Assembly: GCF_002007115.1 (NCBI RefSeq)
Contig: NZ_MVAD01000001.1
Coordinates: 2,852,001 to 2,916,000, forward strand
Direction: 5' to 3'
Source of the DNA: Massilia sp. KIM
GTDB taxonomy: Bacteria > Pseudomonadota > Gammaproteobacteria > Burkholderiales > Burkholderiaceae_D
Length of the DNA stretch: 64,000 bases
The notes beneath the pieces are model-generated. The model did no database searches. It worked only from the letters and a program-made list of their open reading frames with translations, and was not told where the DNA came from. A program made the position numbers and the translations under genes. This document shows positions 17,178 to 31,199 of this stretch, piece by piece (the stretch's first letter is position 1; the number at the start of each line of letters is the position of its first letter).

Positions 17178-17705
17178 TCAGAAACCGTACTTCATGCCCA
17201 CACTCCAGACATTCGGCTTCGCGCCGTAGTCCTTGCTCTTGCCGTAGCGCTCGAACTCGGCGGTCAGGGCCACGTTCTGGTTCACCTGGTACTGCAGACC
17301 CAAGCCGCCGTAGCCGCCGGTGTCGTCATCCTTGATACGGCCCAGGTTGGTGTTCAGCTTGCGCTCGCTGTGCGAAACGCCCAGCTTGCCGTAGGCCGAG
17401 ACGCGCTCGTTCACCGGAACCGTGTACTTGGCCGCCACATAGGTGCCGTAGCCTTCGGTGCTGCCGTTCACGGCGCCACGGGCGAAGTCGGTCTTGTGGT
17501 GGTTGACCCAACCCGCTTCCACACCCATGTTCTGGTTGAAGTCGTAGCCGGCGAACAGCTTGCCGTCCGCCTTGTGGGCGTCGACGGTCTGGTTCTTGGC
17601 GCTCACGGCGGCGGCGCCCACATAGCCGCGTCCTGCGGTCGATTGGGCTTGCGCGGCGCCGACGATGGCGCTACCTGCGACGATGGCAAAAATCAGCTTC
17701 TTCAT
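17178..17705 (-). CDS. Small outer-membrane beta-barrel protein
   Basis: A 175-aa secreted protein with signal peptide MKKLIFAIVAGSAIVGAAQA|QS, then alternating amphipathic strands (YVGAAAVSAKNQ, GKLFAGYDFNQNMGVEAGWV, GTYVAAKYTVPVNERVSAYG, GLGLQYQVNQNVALTAEFER) and a C-terminal Phe (VGMKYGF), as required for BAM recognition. This is an OmpA/OmpW/opacity-type eight-stranded barrel of unknown function. The start at 17705 is chosen over an upstream ATG because of the strong GAAGGAGTTTTAT RBS. It is monocistronic. Confidence 0.85.
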   Translation of the reverse strand: MKKLIFAIVAGSAIVGAAQAQSTAGRGYVGAAAVSAKNQTVDAHKADGKLFAGYDFNQNMGVEAGWVNHHKTDFARGAVNGSTEGYGTYVAAKYTVPVNERVSAYGKLGVSHSERKLNTNLGRIKDDDTGGYGGLGLQYQVNQNVALTAEFERYGKSKDYGAKPNVWSVGMKYGF

Positions 17706-17903
17706 ATAAAACTCCTTCAAAAACGTCAACTGTTGCGCAATTCACAGTAAATCGCGTTGTTGCCACCTTAACAGCTCAAGCCCGCTGATCCCAGAGGAAA
17801 TCTGGTAAGAACTGTAACAAGATGAAAAATGCGGCCAAGTTCCGCACTTATGTGCGTGACTTGACCGACGATCGCGAATTCCCGGCTCACGCTGATGAAG
17901 GAC

Positions 17904-17935
17904 GAAAAAAAACCCGCTGCAAGCAGCGGGTTTCT
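17904..17935 (-). terminator. Intrinsic terminator downstream of typA
   Basis: Read on minus: AAACCCGCTGC, a TT loop, GCAGCGGGTTT and then a run of T. It sits 16 nt after the typA stop and is a textbook rho-independent terminator. Confidence 0.92.
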
Positions 17936-17950
17936 TGTGAGCCGGAAGGC

Positions 17951-19789
<1,839 letters not shown>

Positions 19790-19853
19790 GTGTTCTCGAA
19801 AAGTTTCGTGTTGTACGACGGTGTACGGGTGCAGCCAAATACGGAAACCGACT

Positions 19854-19862
19854 AGTATAGCA
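19854..19862 (-). promoter_or_regulatory. Extended -10 promoter element for typA
   Basis: TGCTATACT on the minus strand, 65 nt before the typA ATG, matches the extended -10 pattern TGnTATAAT in 8 positions. No good -35 lies 17 bp upstream, as is acceptable for an extended -10. Confidence 0.5.
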
Positions 19863-19992
19863 CGGATGCGGAAACATCCTAGGCTGCCTTGGAGAATTCC
19901 CCGAATTTTCAACAACTTGACTACCCCGCCAATCCTTTTGGCAGAGCCGCAGGCGCCAGACTAGCCGGCGCATGTGACCGCTTGTTGACGAT

Positions 19993-20919
19993 TCAGGCCG
20001 GGCCGGCCGTGGAAATCAGGCGCTCGGGCGCCAGGATGGCGTAGTCGCCCAGCTGGCCGGTGCCCAGCAGGCGGCCTTCGTGGTAGACCCGCACGCGGCC
20101 GCCGTCAACCGGCACCATCACGGTTTCCTTGCGCAGGGCCAGGCGCTGGCCTTGCAGGAAGCGCTTGGCCAGTTCCGGCGTGAGCTCGACCGCGGGGAAG
20201 GTGGAGAGCAGCGCGTCGACCGGGCGCAGCAGCGAGAGCGGGTCCGGATGGGCCAGCAGGTCTTCCAGGGAAATCATGTGCTGGCCGTCCAGGTTGCCGA
20301 CCTCGACCCGGCGCAGCGCGTTCAGGTGGGCGCCGCAGCCCAGGGCCGCGCCGATGTCCTCGCCCAGCACGCGCACATAGGTGCCCTTGCTGCAGGTCAC
20401 GCGGATCCTGAGGAAAGGCGCTTCATAGCCGAGCAGTTCCAGGCCGTGGATGGTCACCGGGCGCGCTTCGCGTTCCAGGGTGATGCCTTCGCGCGCATAT
20501 TCGTAGAGCGCCTTGCCGTCGCGCTTGAGCGCGGAATACATGGGCGGCACCTGCAGGATGGGACCGCGAAAGCGCGCCAGCGCCGCCTCGATCTGCTCCA
20601 GGCTCACGTCGACCGGCAATTGCTCGACCACCTCCCCTTCGGTGTCGCCGGTGCTGGTCATGATGCCCAGGTGCACCGTTGCCTCGTAGGTCTTGTCGGC
20701 CTCCAGCAAATCCTGGGAGAACTTGGTCGCCTCGCCGAAGCACAGCGGCAGGAGGCCGGTGGCGAAGGGATCGAGGGTGCCGGTATGGCCGGCCTTCTTG
20801 GCGTTGAATACGCGCTTGGCCTTGATCAGGGCGTCGTTCGAGGACAGGCCGACCGGCTTATCGAGCAGCAGCACGCCGTCGACCAGGTCGCGCGGCTTCT
20901 TGGGCGGACGCGCGTTCAC
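19993..20919 (-). CDS. truB: tRNA pseudouridine(55) synthase TruB
   Basis: Makes pseudouridine 55 in the T-loop of tRNAs, 308 aa. Motifs: [40 protein letters not shown] (the Asp of GTLDP is catalytic), [39 protein letters not shown] and [18 protein letters not shown]. The C-terminal domain is short. The GTG start overlaps the rbfA stop by 4 nt (GTGA), a coupling common in nusA-infB-rbfA-truB operons. It is the last gene of the operon; no strong intrinsic terminator is visible directly after it. Confidence 0.96.
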   Translation of the reverse strand: MNARPPKKPRDLVDGVLLLDKPVGLSSNDALIKAKRVFNAKKAGHTGTLDPFATGLLPLCFGEATKFSQDLLEADKTYEATVHLGIMTSTGDTEGEVVEQLPVDVSLEQIEAALARFRGPILQVPPMYSALKRDGKALYEYAREGITLEREARPVTIHGLELLGYEAPFLRIRVTCSKGTYVRVLGEDIGAALGCGAHLNALRRVEVGNLDGQHMISLEDLLAHPDPLSLLRPVDALLSTFPAVELTPELAKRFLQGQRLALRKETVMVPVDGGRVRVYHEGRLLGTGQLGDYAILAPERLISTAGPA

Positions 20920-21317
20920 TCCGAATCCTGCTGCTCGTCATAGTCGGCCGCGCGGGTGGCGTTGGCCTTGTCGATCAGGGCCGACATCTGCAGGCCGCGC
21001 GAGGTCGAGGTGTCGTGCACGAAGTGCAGCTGCGGCAGGGTATGGATGTGCAGGCGCTTGCCGAGCTGGTTGCGCAGGTAGCCGGCGGCCTTGGACAGGC
21101 CTTCCACGGTCTGCTTCACCTCGTCCGGGCTGTCCTTGAGCAGGGTGAAATACACCTTGGCGTGGGCGTAGTCCGGGGTGAGCTGGACTTCGCTGATGGT
21201 GACCATGCCGACGCGCGGGTCCTTCAGCTCGAAGGCGATCAGTTCGGACAGGTCCTTCTGGATCTGGTCGGCGACGCGCAGGCCGCGCGAGGGGATGCTT
21301 TTGCTGTGTTTTGCCAT
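20916..21317 (-). CDS. rbfA: 30S ribosome-binding factor RbfA
   Basis: Cold-shock 30S maturation factor, 133 aa, single KH-type domain. Conserved segments: [68 protein letters not shown] and [15 protein letters not shown]. The start [11 protein letters not shown] is preferred; the frame continues 14 codons upstream to another ATG at 21359. It is separated from infB by 277 bp that hold a palindromic repeat and a large hairpin, unusual inside this otherwise tight operon. Confidence 0.95.
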   Translation of the reverse strand: MAKHSKSIPSRGLRVADQIQKDLSELIAFELKDPRVGMVTISEVQLTPDYAHAKVYFTLLKDSPDEVKQTVEGLSKAAGYLRNQLGKRLHIHTLPQLHFVHDTSTSRGLQMSALIDKANATRAADYDEQQDSE

Positions 21318-21436
21318 GATCTTGCTTGCTTGTGTTGTTTTGTCCTGCATTCGCGCCACTGCGGCTCAGCCCCGTGCCAGCGGCGATCCGGGATGCCCGT
21401 GAGACCAGCGCCTCGAACGCAGTCGGACGGCGAAGA

Positions 21437-21467
21437 AACTTGGGTCCCCGCCTCCGCGGGGACGACG
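21437..21467. repeat. Palindromic intergenic repeat, locus B (single unit)
   Basis: One unit of the same family as locus A, in the second-arm orientation (AACTTGGGTCCCCGCC, then GCGGGGACGACG). It lies within the infB-rbfA spacer, so it would be transcribed as part of the operon mRNA and form a hairpin there. No partner unit was seen next to it. Confidence 0.8.
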
Positions 21468-21530
21468 TTGGGGCGGCTGCGCACTGCCCAGGCCGCGGCT
21501 CCTGCCGCGCGCGGGGGCTTCCAACAACAA

Positions 21531-21574
21531 GGGCCAGGTCCCCGCGGCTCGCGCCGCGGAGCATCCTGGCCCCA
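21531..21574. other. Large inverted repeat/hairpin between infB and rbfA
   Basis: GGGCCAGG ... CCTGGCCC outer arms enclose an inner CCGCGGC / GCCGCGG stem, spanning 44 bp just after the infB stop (21595, minus strand). There is no U-tract, so a processing or mRNA-stability role is more likely than termination. Apart from this hairpin and locus B, I see no gene in 21318-21594. Confidence 0.5.
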
Positions 21575-21594
21575 TGGTACGCCTCCTGCCGGAA

Positions 21595-24444
21595 TTACAG
21601 CGTACGCGCCACTTCTTGCACTTCGAACACTTCCAGGGTGTCGCCCACCTGGATGTCGTTGTAGTTCTTCAGCGACAGGCCGCATTCCAGGCCGGCGCGG
21701 ACTTCCTTGACGTCGTCCTTGAAGCGCTTGAGCGAATCGATCTCGCCGGTCCAGACCACGATGTTGTTGCGCAGCAGGCGGACCGAGGAGGAACGCTTGA
21801 CCACGCCATCGGTGACCAGGCAGCCCGCGATCGCGCCGACCTTCGAGACCAGGATGACCTGGCGAATCTCGACCTGGCCGGTGATGTGCTCGCGCTTCTC
21901 CGGCGCCAGCATGCCCGACATCGCGGTCTTGATCTCGTCGATCGCATCGTAAATGATGCTGTAGTAACGGATGTCGACACCGTTGGCTTCGGCCAGCTTG
22001 CGCGCCGAGGCGTCGGCACGGGCGTTGAAGCCGATGATGACCGCCTTCGAGGCCACCGCCAGGTTGACGTCCGACTCGCTGATGCCACCCACGGCGGCGT
22101 GCACGACCTGCACGCGCACTTCCGAGGTCGACAGCTTCTGCAGCGAACCGACCAGCGCTTCCTGCGAACCCTGTACGTCCGTCTTGATGATGAGCGGCAG
22201 GTTCTTGACTTCGCCTTCGGCCATCTGGTCGAACATGTTTTCCAGCTTCGCTGCCTGCTGCTTAGCCAGCTTGACGTCGCGGAACTTACCCTGACGGAAC
22301 AGGGCGATCTCGCGCGCCTTGCGCTCATCCGCCATGACCATCGCTTCCTCGCCGGCGGTCGGCACCTCGGTCAGGCCCTGGATCTCGACCGGAATCGAGG
22401 GACCCGCTTCGGCGATCGACTTGCCGTTCTCGTCCAGCATCGCACGGACGCGGCCGAAGGACGAACCCGCCAGCACGACGTCGCCGCGCTTCAGGGTGCC
22501 CGACTGCACCAGGATGGTGGCGACCGGACCGCGGCCCTTGTCGAGGCGCGCCTCGACCACCAGGCCGCGCGCCGGGGATTCCACCGGCGCCTTCAGTTCC
22601 AGCACCTCGGCCTGCAGCAGCACGTTCTCGAGCAGGTCGTCGATGCCCTGGCCGGTCTTGGCCGACACCGGGACGAAAGGCGAATCGCCGCCGTATTCTT
22701 CCGGCACCACGCCCTCGCCCACCAGTTCCTGGGTGACGCGGTCGGTATTGGCGCCCTGCTTGTCGATCTTGTTGATCGCCACGACCAGGGGCACGCCGGC
22801 CGCTTTCGCGTGGGCGATCGCTTCCTTGGTCTGCGGCATCACGCCGTCGTCCGCCGCCACCACCAGGATGACGATGTCGGTCGCCTTGGCGCCGCGGGCA
22901 CGCATGGCCGTGAAGGCCTCGTGACCCGGGGTGTCCAGGAAGGTGATCATGCCGCGCGGGGTGTCCACGTGGTAAGCACCGATGTGCTGGGTAATGCCGC
23001 CGGCTTCGCCCGCCGCCACTTTCGCGCGACGGATGTAGTCCAGCAGCGAGGTCTTGCCGTGGTCGACGTGACCCATGACGGTCACGACCGGCGCGCGCGG
23101 CTTGGACTCGAACTCGGCGTGTTCGCCCTGGTCGGCCAGCAGCGCTTCCGGATCGTCGACGGCCGCGGCATAGGCCTTGTGGCCCATTTCCTCGACCACG
23201 ATCATCGCGGTTTCCTGGTCCAGCACCTGGTTGATGGTGCACATCTGGCCCAGCTTCATCAGCTGCTTGATGACCTCGGAGGCCTTCACCGACATCTTGT
23301 GCGCCAGTTCGGCCACCGTGATGGTCTCGGGCACGTGCACGTCCTTCACGATCGCCTCGGTCGGCGCCTGGAAGTTCGATTCACGGTCGTCGCCATGGCC
23401 GCCACGACGGCCGCGGCCACCGCCGCTGCGCCAGCCATCACGGCCGCCGGTCGCGCCGGCGCCTGCGCCGCCGCGCGTCTTCACGCTCGGGCCGCCACGC
23501 TTCTTGGCGTCGTCCGACCAGGTCGAGGAGACGTTCGCCGACTTGATCGACTTCTTGTCGCCCGGCTTCTTGTCATCGGCCTTCTTAACTTCGCCCGGCT
23601 TCTTGTCCGCCGGCTTGTGCAGGGTGCCGCCGGCCGGCGCGGCCGGGGTCGCGGCGGTCGCCGGCTTGGCGACCGGTTCCGGCGCCTTGATCACGCGGCG
23701 CGGCTGGCTCATCATGGCCTTGATCTGGGCCACTTCGTCGGCCACGGCCTTGCGCGCACGCTCGGTGGCGGCGGCGCGTTCTGCGGCTTCCTTGGCGGCC
23801 TGTTCGGCGCGCGCCTTGGCTTCCGCGGCTTCGCGCTTGGCGTTCTCGTCGGAGGCGTCGGCCTGGGCCGCACCGGCGTTCGGGGCGGCGGCAGCGGCTG
23901 CCTTGGCGGCTTCGCGCTTGGCCTGTTCTTCGGCTTCGCGCTTGGCCTGCTCTTCGGCGGCCTTGGCCTGGGCGGCCTTTTCTTCTTCCAGCTTGGCCAG
24001 GCGTTCCTGCTTCTCGCGCAGGTCGGCTTCCTGACGCGCGATCAGCTCGGCCTGGCGGCGGGCTTCTTCCTCACGACGCGCCTGCTCGGCGGCGTCGATC
24101 ACCGGCGCCGCGGGGGCGGCCGGCTTGGTGGTGACCAGGTCGTCACGTTGCACGAAGGTACGCTTCTTGCGCACTTCGACCTGGATGGTCCGCGATTTGC
24201 CAGATGCGTCAGCCTGCTTGATCTCGGTGGTTTCCTTGCGGGTCACCGTGATCTTTTTCTTCTCACCGGTTTCGCCCGCGCCGTGGGTGCGGCGCAGGTG
24301 GTTGAGCAGCTTGTCCTTATCATCTTTCGACAATGGATCTGACGTCGAACTTTTCTCGACGCCGGCCGAGCGCAGCTGCGTCAGCAGCAGGTCTGCAGGC
24401 ATCTTCAGTTCGGTGGCAAATTGGGCTACGTTGTTACTCGCCAT
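21595..24444 (-). CDS. infB: Translation initiation factor IF-2
   Basis: GTPase that places initiator fMet-tRNA on the 30S subunit, 949 aa. The N-terminal IF2-N module is [21 protein letters not shown] long Ala/Lys/Glu coiled-coil linker (about residues 120-230) and a Gly/Arg-rich patch (about 325-350) follow. A second IF2-N module ([20 protein letters not shown]) precedes the G domain: [31 protein letters not shown]. Domains II-IV and the fMet-tRNA-binding C2 end ([20 protein letters not shown]) are complete. The RBS AGAGGACTGA precedes the ATG. It lies 46 nt after nusA. Confidence 0.97.
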   Translation of the reverse strand: MASNNVAQFATELKMPADLLLTQLRSAGVEKSSTSDPLSKDDKDKLLNHLRRTHGAGETGEKKKITVTRKETTEIKQADASGKSRTIQVEVRKKRTFVQRDDLVTTKPAAPAAPVIDAAEQARREEEARRQAELIARQEADLREKQERLAKLEEEKAAQAKAAEEQAKREAEEQAKREAAKAAAAAAPNAGAAQADASDENAKREAAEAKARAEQAAKEAAERAAATERARKAVADEVAQIKAMMSQPRRVIKAPEPVAKPATAATPAAPAGGTLHKPADKKPGEVKKADDKKPGDKKSIKSANVSSTWSDDAKKRGGPSVKTRGGAGAGATGGRDGWRSGGGRGRRGGHGDDRESNFQAPTEAIVKDVHVPETITVAELAHKMSVKASEVIKQLMKLGQMCTINQVLDQETAMIVVEEMGHKAYAAAVDDPEALLADQGEHAEFESKPRAPVVTVMGHVDHGKTSLLDYIRRAKVAAGEAGGITQHIGAYHVDTPRGMITFLDTPGHEAFTAMRARGAKATDIVILVVAADDGVMPQTKEAIAHAKAAGVPLVVAINKIDKQGANTDRVTQELVGEGVVPEEYGGDSPFVPVSAKTGQGIDDLLENVLLQAEVLELKAPVESPARGLVVEARLDKGRGPVATILVQSGTLKRGDVVLAGSSFGRVRAMLDENGKSIAEAGPSIPVEIQGLTEVPTAGEEAMVMADERKAREIALFRQGKFRDVKLAKQQAAKLENMFDQMAEGEVKNLPLIIKTDVQGSQEALVGSLQKLSTSEVRVQVVHAAVGGISESDVNLAVASKAVIIGFNARADASARKLAEANGVDIRYYSIIYDAIDEIKTAMSGMLAPEKREHITGQVEIRQVILVSKVGAIAGCLVTDGVVKRSSSVRLLRNNIVVWTGEIDSLKRFKDDVKEVRAGLECGLSLKNYNDIQVGDTLEVFEVQEVARTL

Positions 24445-24490
24445 TCAGTCCTCTTTTCTATGTGTCGCTGAGATGATAAAGATTTGCAAA

Positions 24491-26541
<2,051 letters not shown>

Positions 26542-26573
26542 GGCACTTCTCCAGGGCTCTAAAACGATTTACC

Positions 26574-26599
26574 AAAAAAAAAATGGGCTAATGCCCATC
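26574..26599 (-). terminator. Intrinsic terminator in the rimP-nusA-infB leader (possible attenuator)
   Basis: On minus: ATGGGC, loop ATTA, GCCCAT, then a long T run, about 70 nt after the predicted start site and about 40 nt before the rimP GTG. Because it is inside the leader of an operon that encodes NusA, autogenous attenuation is plausible; otherwise it would simply lower readthrough. No gene is supported in the surrounding 26542-26836 gap. Confidence 0.65.
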
Positions 26600-26677
26600 T
26601 TTTTGTATTCACAACCCAACCAGATGAAAGCACTTGCACCAAATACATAAATGGGAAGAACTTTGATTAGGCTGCAA

Positions 26678-26706
26678 ATTATAACGCTTTCCGGCTTCTC
26701 TCGCAA
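26678..26706 (-). promoter_or_regulatory. Sigma-70 promoter for rimP-nusA-infB operon
   Basis: On minus: TTGCGA (-35, 26706-26701), a 17-bp spacer, and a perfect TATAAT (-10, 26683-26678). Predicted start near 26671, giving a leader of about 130 nt before the rimP GTG. Confidence 0.75.
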
Positions 26707-26798
26707 TCGCCATGCCAAATTAGAACAAAGAACAACAGTTGGCAGGCTGACACTATCGGGCACACCGGCATTCTACGGCGTTTGAGAGGGGAATGCGC

Positions 26799-26825
26799 GG
26801 CGCGCGCGGACGATGTGCGCGCGCC
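26799..26825. other. GC hairpin downstream of rluB
   Basis: GGCGCGCGC / GCGCGCGCC arms with a 9-nt loop, 12 nt after the rluB stop. There is no T-run on the minus strand, so it is at best a weak or factor-assisted terminator. Confidence 0.35.
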
Positions 26826-26836
26826 TTTCCCTGCGA

Positions 26837-28846
26837 TCAGCCGCGGCGTCCGCGGCGCGGCAGGCCGTGCTCGGAACCGCGCGGACCCTGGCCGCCACGA
26901 CGGCCACCGCCGGTGCCGGCGAAGCCGAAGGTCGTCTGCAGCGGGTCCGGCTGGCGCGGGCCTTTGCCGCCCTTGCCGCCGAAGCCGCCGCTGTTGCCGC
27001 CACGTCCACCTGGCCCGCCCTGGCCACCCTTGCCGCCATTGCCCGGATTGCCGCCGCGGCCGCCGGCCGGCTTGGCGAAGGGCTTGGCGAAAGGCGTGCC
27101 GAGCGGGCTGGTGGCCAGCGCGCCCGGACGGGTGCTGCCGACCCGGGGGACCGGTTGGCCGAAGGGATCGACGTTGCGGTTGGCGTCCGGACGGTCGATG
27201 CGGTTGCCGTCGGCGCGGCGCGACTCGTCGCGGTTGCCGCCCTTGGCCTTGCCTTTCGCCTCGGGCGCGGCCGCGCCCTTCTTCTCGATGCCGAAGGCGG
27301 CCATCAGGGCGCGCACGTCGTTCTCTTCCAGCTCTTCCCAGCGACCACGCTTGAGGCCGGTCGGCAGGGTCATGGCGCCGTAGCGGGTGCGGATCAGGCG
27401 CGAGACGGTCAGGCCGACCGCCTCGAACATGCGGCGCACCTCGCGGTTGCGGCCTTCGCCGATGACCACGCGGTACCAGTGATTGATGCCTTCGCCGCCG
27501 CCATCCTGGATCTTGGAGAAGGCGGCCTTGCCATCATCCAGCTCGACGCCGGACAGCAGCTTCTGGCGCATGCCCTCTTCCAGCACGCCCAGGGTACGCA
27601 CCGCGTATTCGCGGTCGATGTTGTAGCGCGGGTGCATGAGGCGGTTCGCCAGGTCGCCCGAGGTCGTGAACAGCAGCAGGCCTTCGGTGTTGAAGTCCAG
27701 GCGGCCGACGGCCAGCCACTTGCCGGTCTTCATGGTCGGCAGGCGGTCGAACACCGAGGGACGGCCTTCCGGATCGTCGTGGCTGACGATCTCGCCGGCC
27801 GGCTTGTGGTAAACCAGCACGCGCGGCGGCTTGTTGTTGTTGACGCGGCGCTGCAGCAGCTTGCCGTTGATGCGCACGGCATCGGTCGGCAGGATGCGCT
27901 GGCCGATGTGGGCCGGCTCGCCATTCACAGACACGCGGCCGGCGATGATCAGCTCTTCCATGTCGCGGCGCGAGCCCAGGCCGGCTTCGGCCAGCACTTT
28001 GTGGAGCTTGGGCGCGTCGTCCTCGGCGGTCAGGTCGCGGCGCACTTTCGAGGGCTGGGCATTGCCGCGCGCGCCTTCGTTGGCGTCGAAGGCGTCCGAG
28101 GTGACGAAGGAGAACACGGCGTCGGCATCGTTGGGCTTACCGCCCTTCGCCTGCTGCCTGCCCTGCTGCTTGCCCTGCTGCTGCTTGCCCTGCTGCCTGG
28201 CTTGCTGCTTGCCTTCCGGCCTGCCTTCCGGCTTGCCTTCCTGCTGCTGCGGCTGCGCCTTGGCGTTCTTCTGCTTGCCCTGCTTCTGCTGGCCGGCGTT
28301 GCGGCCATCGCGGCGCCCTTCACGGCGGCCTTCCTGGGCCGGCGCGGGTGCGGCTTCGGCAACCGGCGCGGCATTGGCCTCGGCTTCGGCTTCGGCCGGC
28401 GCTTCCACGGCGCGGGCCTGCTGGCGCGCTTCGCGTTCCATGCGCTTCTCGCGCATCTGGCGCGGGCCACGCGGCTTCTTGTCCTCGAACCCGGTCTGGG
28501 CCTCGGCGGCCGGCGCTTCGGCGGCCACGGCCGGGGCCGGCGCGCTGTCGGCGACCGCCGGTGCGGCGCCCTCTTCCTTGGCCTTGACGGCGCGCGGCTT
28601 GCGGGGCTTGGCGGCCGGTTTCTCGTCGCCGGCAGGCGCCGTGTCGGCGGCCGGCGCGGCGGCCTCGGCCACCGGTGCGGCGGCCTTGCGGATGCGCTTG
28701 GGCTTGGCCGGTGCGGCTTCGGCCGCAGCCTCGGTAGCGGCAGCCTCGACGGCGGGCGCCTCGACCTTGGCGCGGGTGCGGCGCTTCGGCTTGGCGGCAG
28801 CCTCGTCCGCCGGGGCGGATTGGGTCTCGATTGGTTCAGTAGTCAT
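26837..28846 (-). CDS. rluB: 23S rRNA pseudouridine synthase RluB with extended disordered tails
   Basis: Makes a pseudouridine in 23S rRNA helix 89 (RluB/RsuA family), 669 aa, more than twice the E. coli length. Residues 1 to about 285 are Ala/Pro/Lys-rich and then Gln/Lys/Arg/Gly-rich ([20 protein letters not shown]). The S4 domain follows ([20 protein letters not shown]), then the catalytic core ([20 protein letters not shown], with Asp catalytic; [39 protein letters not shown]). The last ~80 residues are Gly/Arg/Lys repeats ([20 protein letters not shown]). The start MTTEPIETQ overlaps scpB by 11 nt; the frame is open 41 codons upstream. Confidence 0.92.
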   Translation of the reverse strand: MTTEPIETQSAPADEAAAKPKRRTRAKVEAPAVEAAATEAAAEAAPAKPKRIRKAAAPVAEAAAPAADTAPAGDEKPAAKPRKPRAVKAKEEGAAPAVADSAPAPAVAAEAPAAEAQTGFEDKKPRGPRQMREKRMEREARQQARAVEAPAEAEAEANAAPVAEAAPAPAQEGRREGRRDGRNAGQQKQGKQKNAKAQPQQQEGKPEGRPEGKQQARQQGKQQQGKQQGRQQAKGGKPNDADAVFSFVTSDAFDANEGARGNAQPSKVRRDLTAEDDAPKLHKVLAEAGLGSRRDMEELIIAGRVSVNGEPAHIGQRILPTDAVRINGKLLQRRVNNNKPPRVLVYHKPAGEIVSHDDPEGRPSVFDRLPTMKTGKWLAVGRLDFNTEGLLLFTTSGDLANRLMHPRYNIDREYAVRTLGVLEEGMRQKLLSGVELDDGKAAFSKIQDGGGEGINHWYRVVIGEGRNREVRRMFEAVGLTVSRLIRTRYGAMTLPTGLKRGRWEELEENDVRALMAAFGIEKKGAAAPEAKGKAKGGNRDESRRADGNRIDRPDANRNVDPFGQPVPRVGSTRPGALATSPLGTPFAKPFAKPAGGRGGNPGNGGKGGQGGPGGRGGNSGGFGGKGGKGPRQPDPLQTTFGFAGTGGGRRGGQGPRGSEHGLPRRGRRG

Positions 28847-29564
28847 CGTTCGTATCTTTATTGTGCAGACCTGGCCCAGCGTCGGCCGCCGTCTCCCGGT
28901 CATCAAGCGGGACTTCAACTGGTGAAGTGATCGTGTCGTCGGCGGGCGCCAGGGCGTCCGCCTTGTCAAAGTTTTCTTTCAGTGCCGCTTCCAGCGCCTC
29001 GAGGCTGCGGCCGTCCGGCACGTCGCTGACCGGCTGCAAGGGCGGCAGCTGGGACAGCGAGGCGAGGCCAAGGTCGTCCAGGAACTGCTTGGTGGTCCCG
29101 AGCAGGGCCGGCCTTCCGACCACCTCGCGGTGGCCGACCACGTCGATCCAGCCGCGGTCTTCCAGCATCTTGATCGTCTGCGAATTGACCGCGACGCCGC
29201 GGATCTCTTCGATGTCGCCGCGCGTCACCGGCTGGCGGTAGGCGATGATGGCCAGGGTTTCCAGGGTGGCGCGCGAATACTTGGGCGGCTTTTCCGGCGA
29301 CAGGCGATCGAGGTAAGGCTTCATCTCGGGCCGGCTCTGGAAGCGCCAGCCGGAGGCCAGGCCCACCAGTTCGATTCCCCGGTCCTGCCAGTCCTGGCGC
29401 AGTTCTTCCAGCAGGATCTTGATGGTGTCGGCGCCGACGCCGCCGGTCTGGCGGCCGCCGGCGTCGACCTCGGCGAACAGTTTTTTCATCCCGTGGATCG
29501 ACATCGGCTCCCGGGCGCACAGCAAGGCGGTCTCGAGGACGCGTTTGGCCTCGTCAGTATTCAT
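28836..29564 (-). CDS. scpB: Segregation and condensation protein ScpB
   Basis: Kleisin-associated winged-helix partner of the SMC condensin, 242 aa. Conserved segments: [60 protein letters not shown] and [20 protein letters not shown], then [21 protein letters not shown]. The acidic C-terminal tail is variable. There is no scpA next to it here, although scpA-scpB pairs are common. It is followed by rluB with an 11-nt overlap, a frequent scpB-rluB arrangement. Confidence 0.94.
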   Translation of the reverse strand: MNTDEAKRVLETALLCAREPMSIHGMKKLFAEVDAGGRQTGGVGADTIKILLEELRQDWQDRGIELVGLASGWRFQSRPEMKPYLDRLSPEKPPKYSRATLETLAIIAYRQPVTRGDIEEIRGVAVNSQTIKMLEDRGWIDVVGHREVVGRPALLGTTKQFLDDLGLASLSQLPPLQPVSDVPDGRSLEALEAALKENFDKADALAPADDTITSPVEVPLDDRETAADAGPGLHNKDTNDDY

Positions 29565-29966
29565 ATCACGATGTCGTCAGGCTCGAATGCAAGGAACATC
29601 AAACAAGTCGGGATCAGCACCTACCAGCCAGGCCGGCGCATGCCGCGGCTGCGTTCTACTGCAAGTCAACACTGGGATCCGCGGCAGTGGCGTGAAACGC
29701 ATGGCCAGGCGGTCATCTCGGCGCCCGGCGTGCGACGCCTGGCGACATTGCTTGGCGGGTAAGGAACCCGCCCGTGCGGCCCGTCGGTGACCGGGCTGCG
29801 TTGTTGAGTTTCAAGCGAAACGCGGGCTCGGGGACCACTCGGAGGCCAGGCTCCGGGGTGCGCTGGGCGCGAGCGGACGTCGTCGTTTCTTCCAACTGGG
29901 GGCCATTGTAACCGATAAAACCCGTCATAGGACAAGGGTTTCAGGGGGACTGCCCCTGTATTTGCG
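29565..29966. other. Intergenic gap without a supported gene
   Basis: This 402-bp gap separates glk from scpB, both on minus. It holds small hairpins (GCGGGT/ACCCGC at about 29755-29771; CAGGGG/CCCCTG at 29942-29958, 8 nt after the glk stop) but no U-tract and no ORF with coding character. The scpB promoter must lie here, yet I see no convincing consensus. Confidence 0.5.
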
Positions 29967-30983
29967 TCAGTCGGACAGTTTTTCCGACAAAATCGCCGAC
30001 ACGCCGAGGAAAGCCGGGTAGTCGGCCGTGATCACATAGGTCGGCACCTGGGCCAGGTAGGCGGCGAAACGGCCCTTCTGCTCGAAGCGCTGGCGGAAGC
30101 AGGAGCGGGCGAAGCGCTCGCCCAGGCGCGGCACGATGCCGCCGCCGATGTAGACGCCGCCCTGGGCGCCGAGGGTGATCGCCAGGTTGCCGGCGGCGGT
30201 GCCGAGCATGCCGCAGAAGACTTCCAGCACCTGGTCGCACAGCGCGCACTCGCCCGCCAGGGCGCGGCGCGAGATTTCCGGCGCCGACAGACTCTCGCCC
30301 GGCCGCCCTGCCCGGTCGGCCAGGGCGCGGTAGATCAGTTCCACGCCCGCGCCCGAGAGCAGGCGCTCGGCCGAGACGTGCTCGAACTCGCGCCAGGCGT
30401 ATTGCAGGATGGCCACTTCGACCTCGTTCGCCGGCGAGAAGCTGACGTGGCCGCCCTCGCTGCGCAGCGCGGTCCAGCTGTCGCCGCAGGGGATCAGGCC
30501 CGAGACGCCCAGGCCGGTGCCGGCGCCCAGCAGGCCCAGCGGCGTATCGGCCACGGGGGCGCCGCCGCCGATCTGCAGCTTCTGTCCGCCCAGGTGGGGC
30601 AGCGAGCGGGCCAGGGCCGAGAAATCGTTGACCACTTCCAGCACCTCGAAGCCGCACTCCTTGCGCAGGGCCTCGATCGAGAATTCCCAGTGGTGATTGG
30701 TCATGCGCACATAGTCGCCCACCACCGGGTTGGCGATGGCGATGGCGGCGTGGCGCACCGGACCGGAAAGGGCCGCGACCACGTTCGGCGAAGCCAGGTA
30801 GGCCCCGATGGCGGCGGCCAGGGTCAGGTGATCCTTGCAGGCCAGCACATCGATCAGTTCGATCCGCCCTGGCCCGGTCTCCAGGGCGAAGCGCGCATTG
30901 GTGCCACCGACATCGGCGAGCAGGCGGGCGCCTCCGGCATGGGTGAGGGACGCGGTGGTGAGGCTGGACAGGGAAGCGGTCAT
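29967..30983 (-). CDS. glk: Glucokinase (E. coli Glk family)
   Basis: ATP-dependent phosphorylation of glucose at C6, 338 aa. Phosphate-binding motif [14 protein letters not shown] at residues 21-34; [20 protein letters not shown] and MTNHHWEFS (sugar site); [15 protein letters not shown] with the catalytic Asp; [40 protein letters not shown]-terminal [17 protein letters not shown]. It is monocistronic. No sugar transporter is adjacent, though the TonB receptors further along could feed it; that link is conjecture. Confidence 0.94.
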   Translation of the reverse strand: MTASLSSLTTASLTHAGGARLLADVGGTNARFALETGPGRIELIDVLACKDHLTLAAAIGAYLASPNVVAALSGPVRHAAIAIANPVVGDYVRMTNHHWEFSIEALRKECGFEVLEVVNDFSALARSLPHLGGQKLQIGGGAPVADTPLGLLGAGTGLGVSGLIPCGDSWTALRSEGGHVSFSPANEVEVAILQYAWREFEHVSAERLLSGAGVELIYRALADRAGRPGESLSAPEISRRALAGECALCDQVLEVFCGMLGTAAGNLAITLGAQGGVYIGGGIVPRLGERFARSCFRQRFEQKGRFAAYLAQVPTYVITADYPAFLGVSAILSEKLSD

Positions 30984-31199
30984 TGCAGATCAATAAGAAG
31001 TAAGGCTTTAGCTTACTAAACTTTTTGCCGCCCTTACAAGAACATTTTGTAGTTTAGGTACAGGCTTACGCCGGCAGACAACACTCACTACGGGAATGAG
31101 GCCACGTCATGTAGTAGTCCGACTACTTATGCTGAAAGTGCGAGGCAAAGCGAGACGCGCGGGTGCGTCCCGGGCGGCCGATCGATCAGGAGCGGGGGC

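Noticed and set aside
26569..26763. A 64-codon minus ORF upstream of rimP
   Set aside because: It overlaps the predicted promoter and leader terminator, ends within the U-tract region and has no RBS or similarity I recognise.
27534..28930. Plus-strand frames opposite rluB rich in Leu/Arg/Ala
   Set aside because: They arise from the low-complexity KQ/AP-rich coding sequence on minus.
29713..29928. Short minus ORF in the scpB-glk gap
   Set aside because: No RBS, no motif, composition like the non-coding surroundings.
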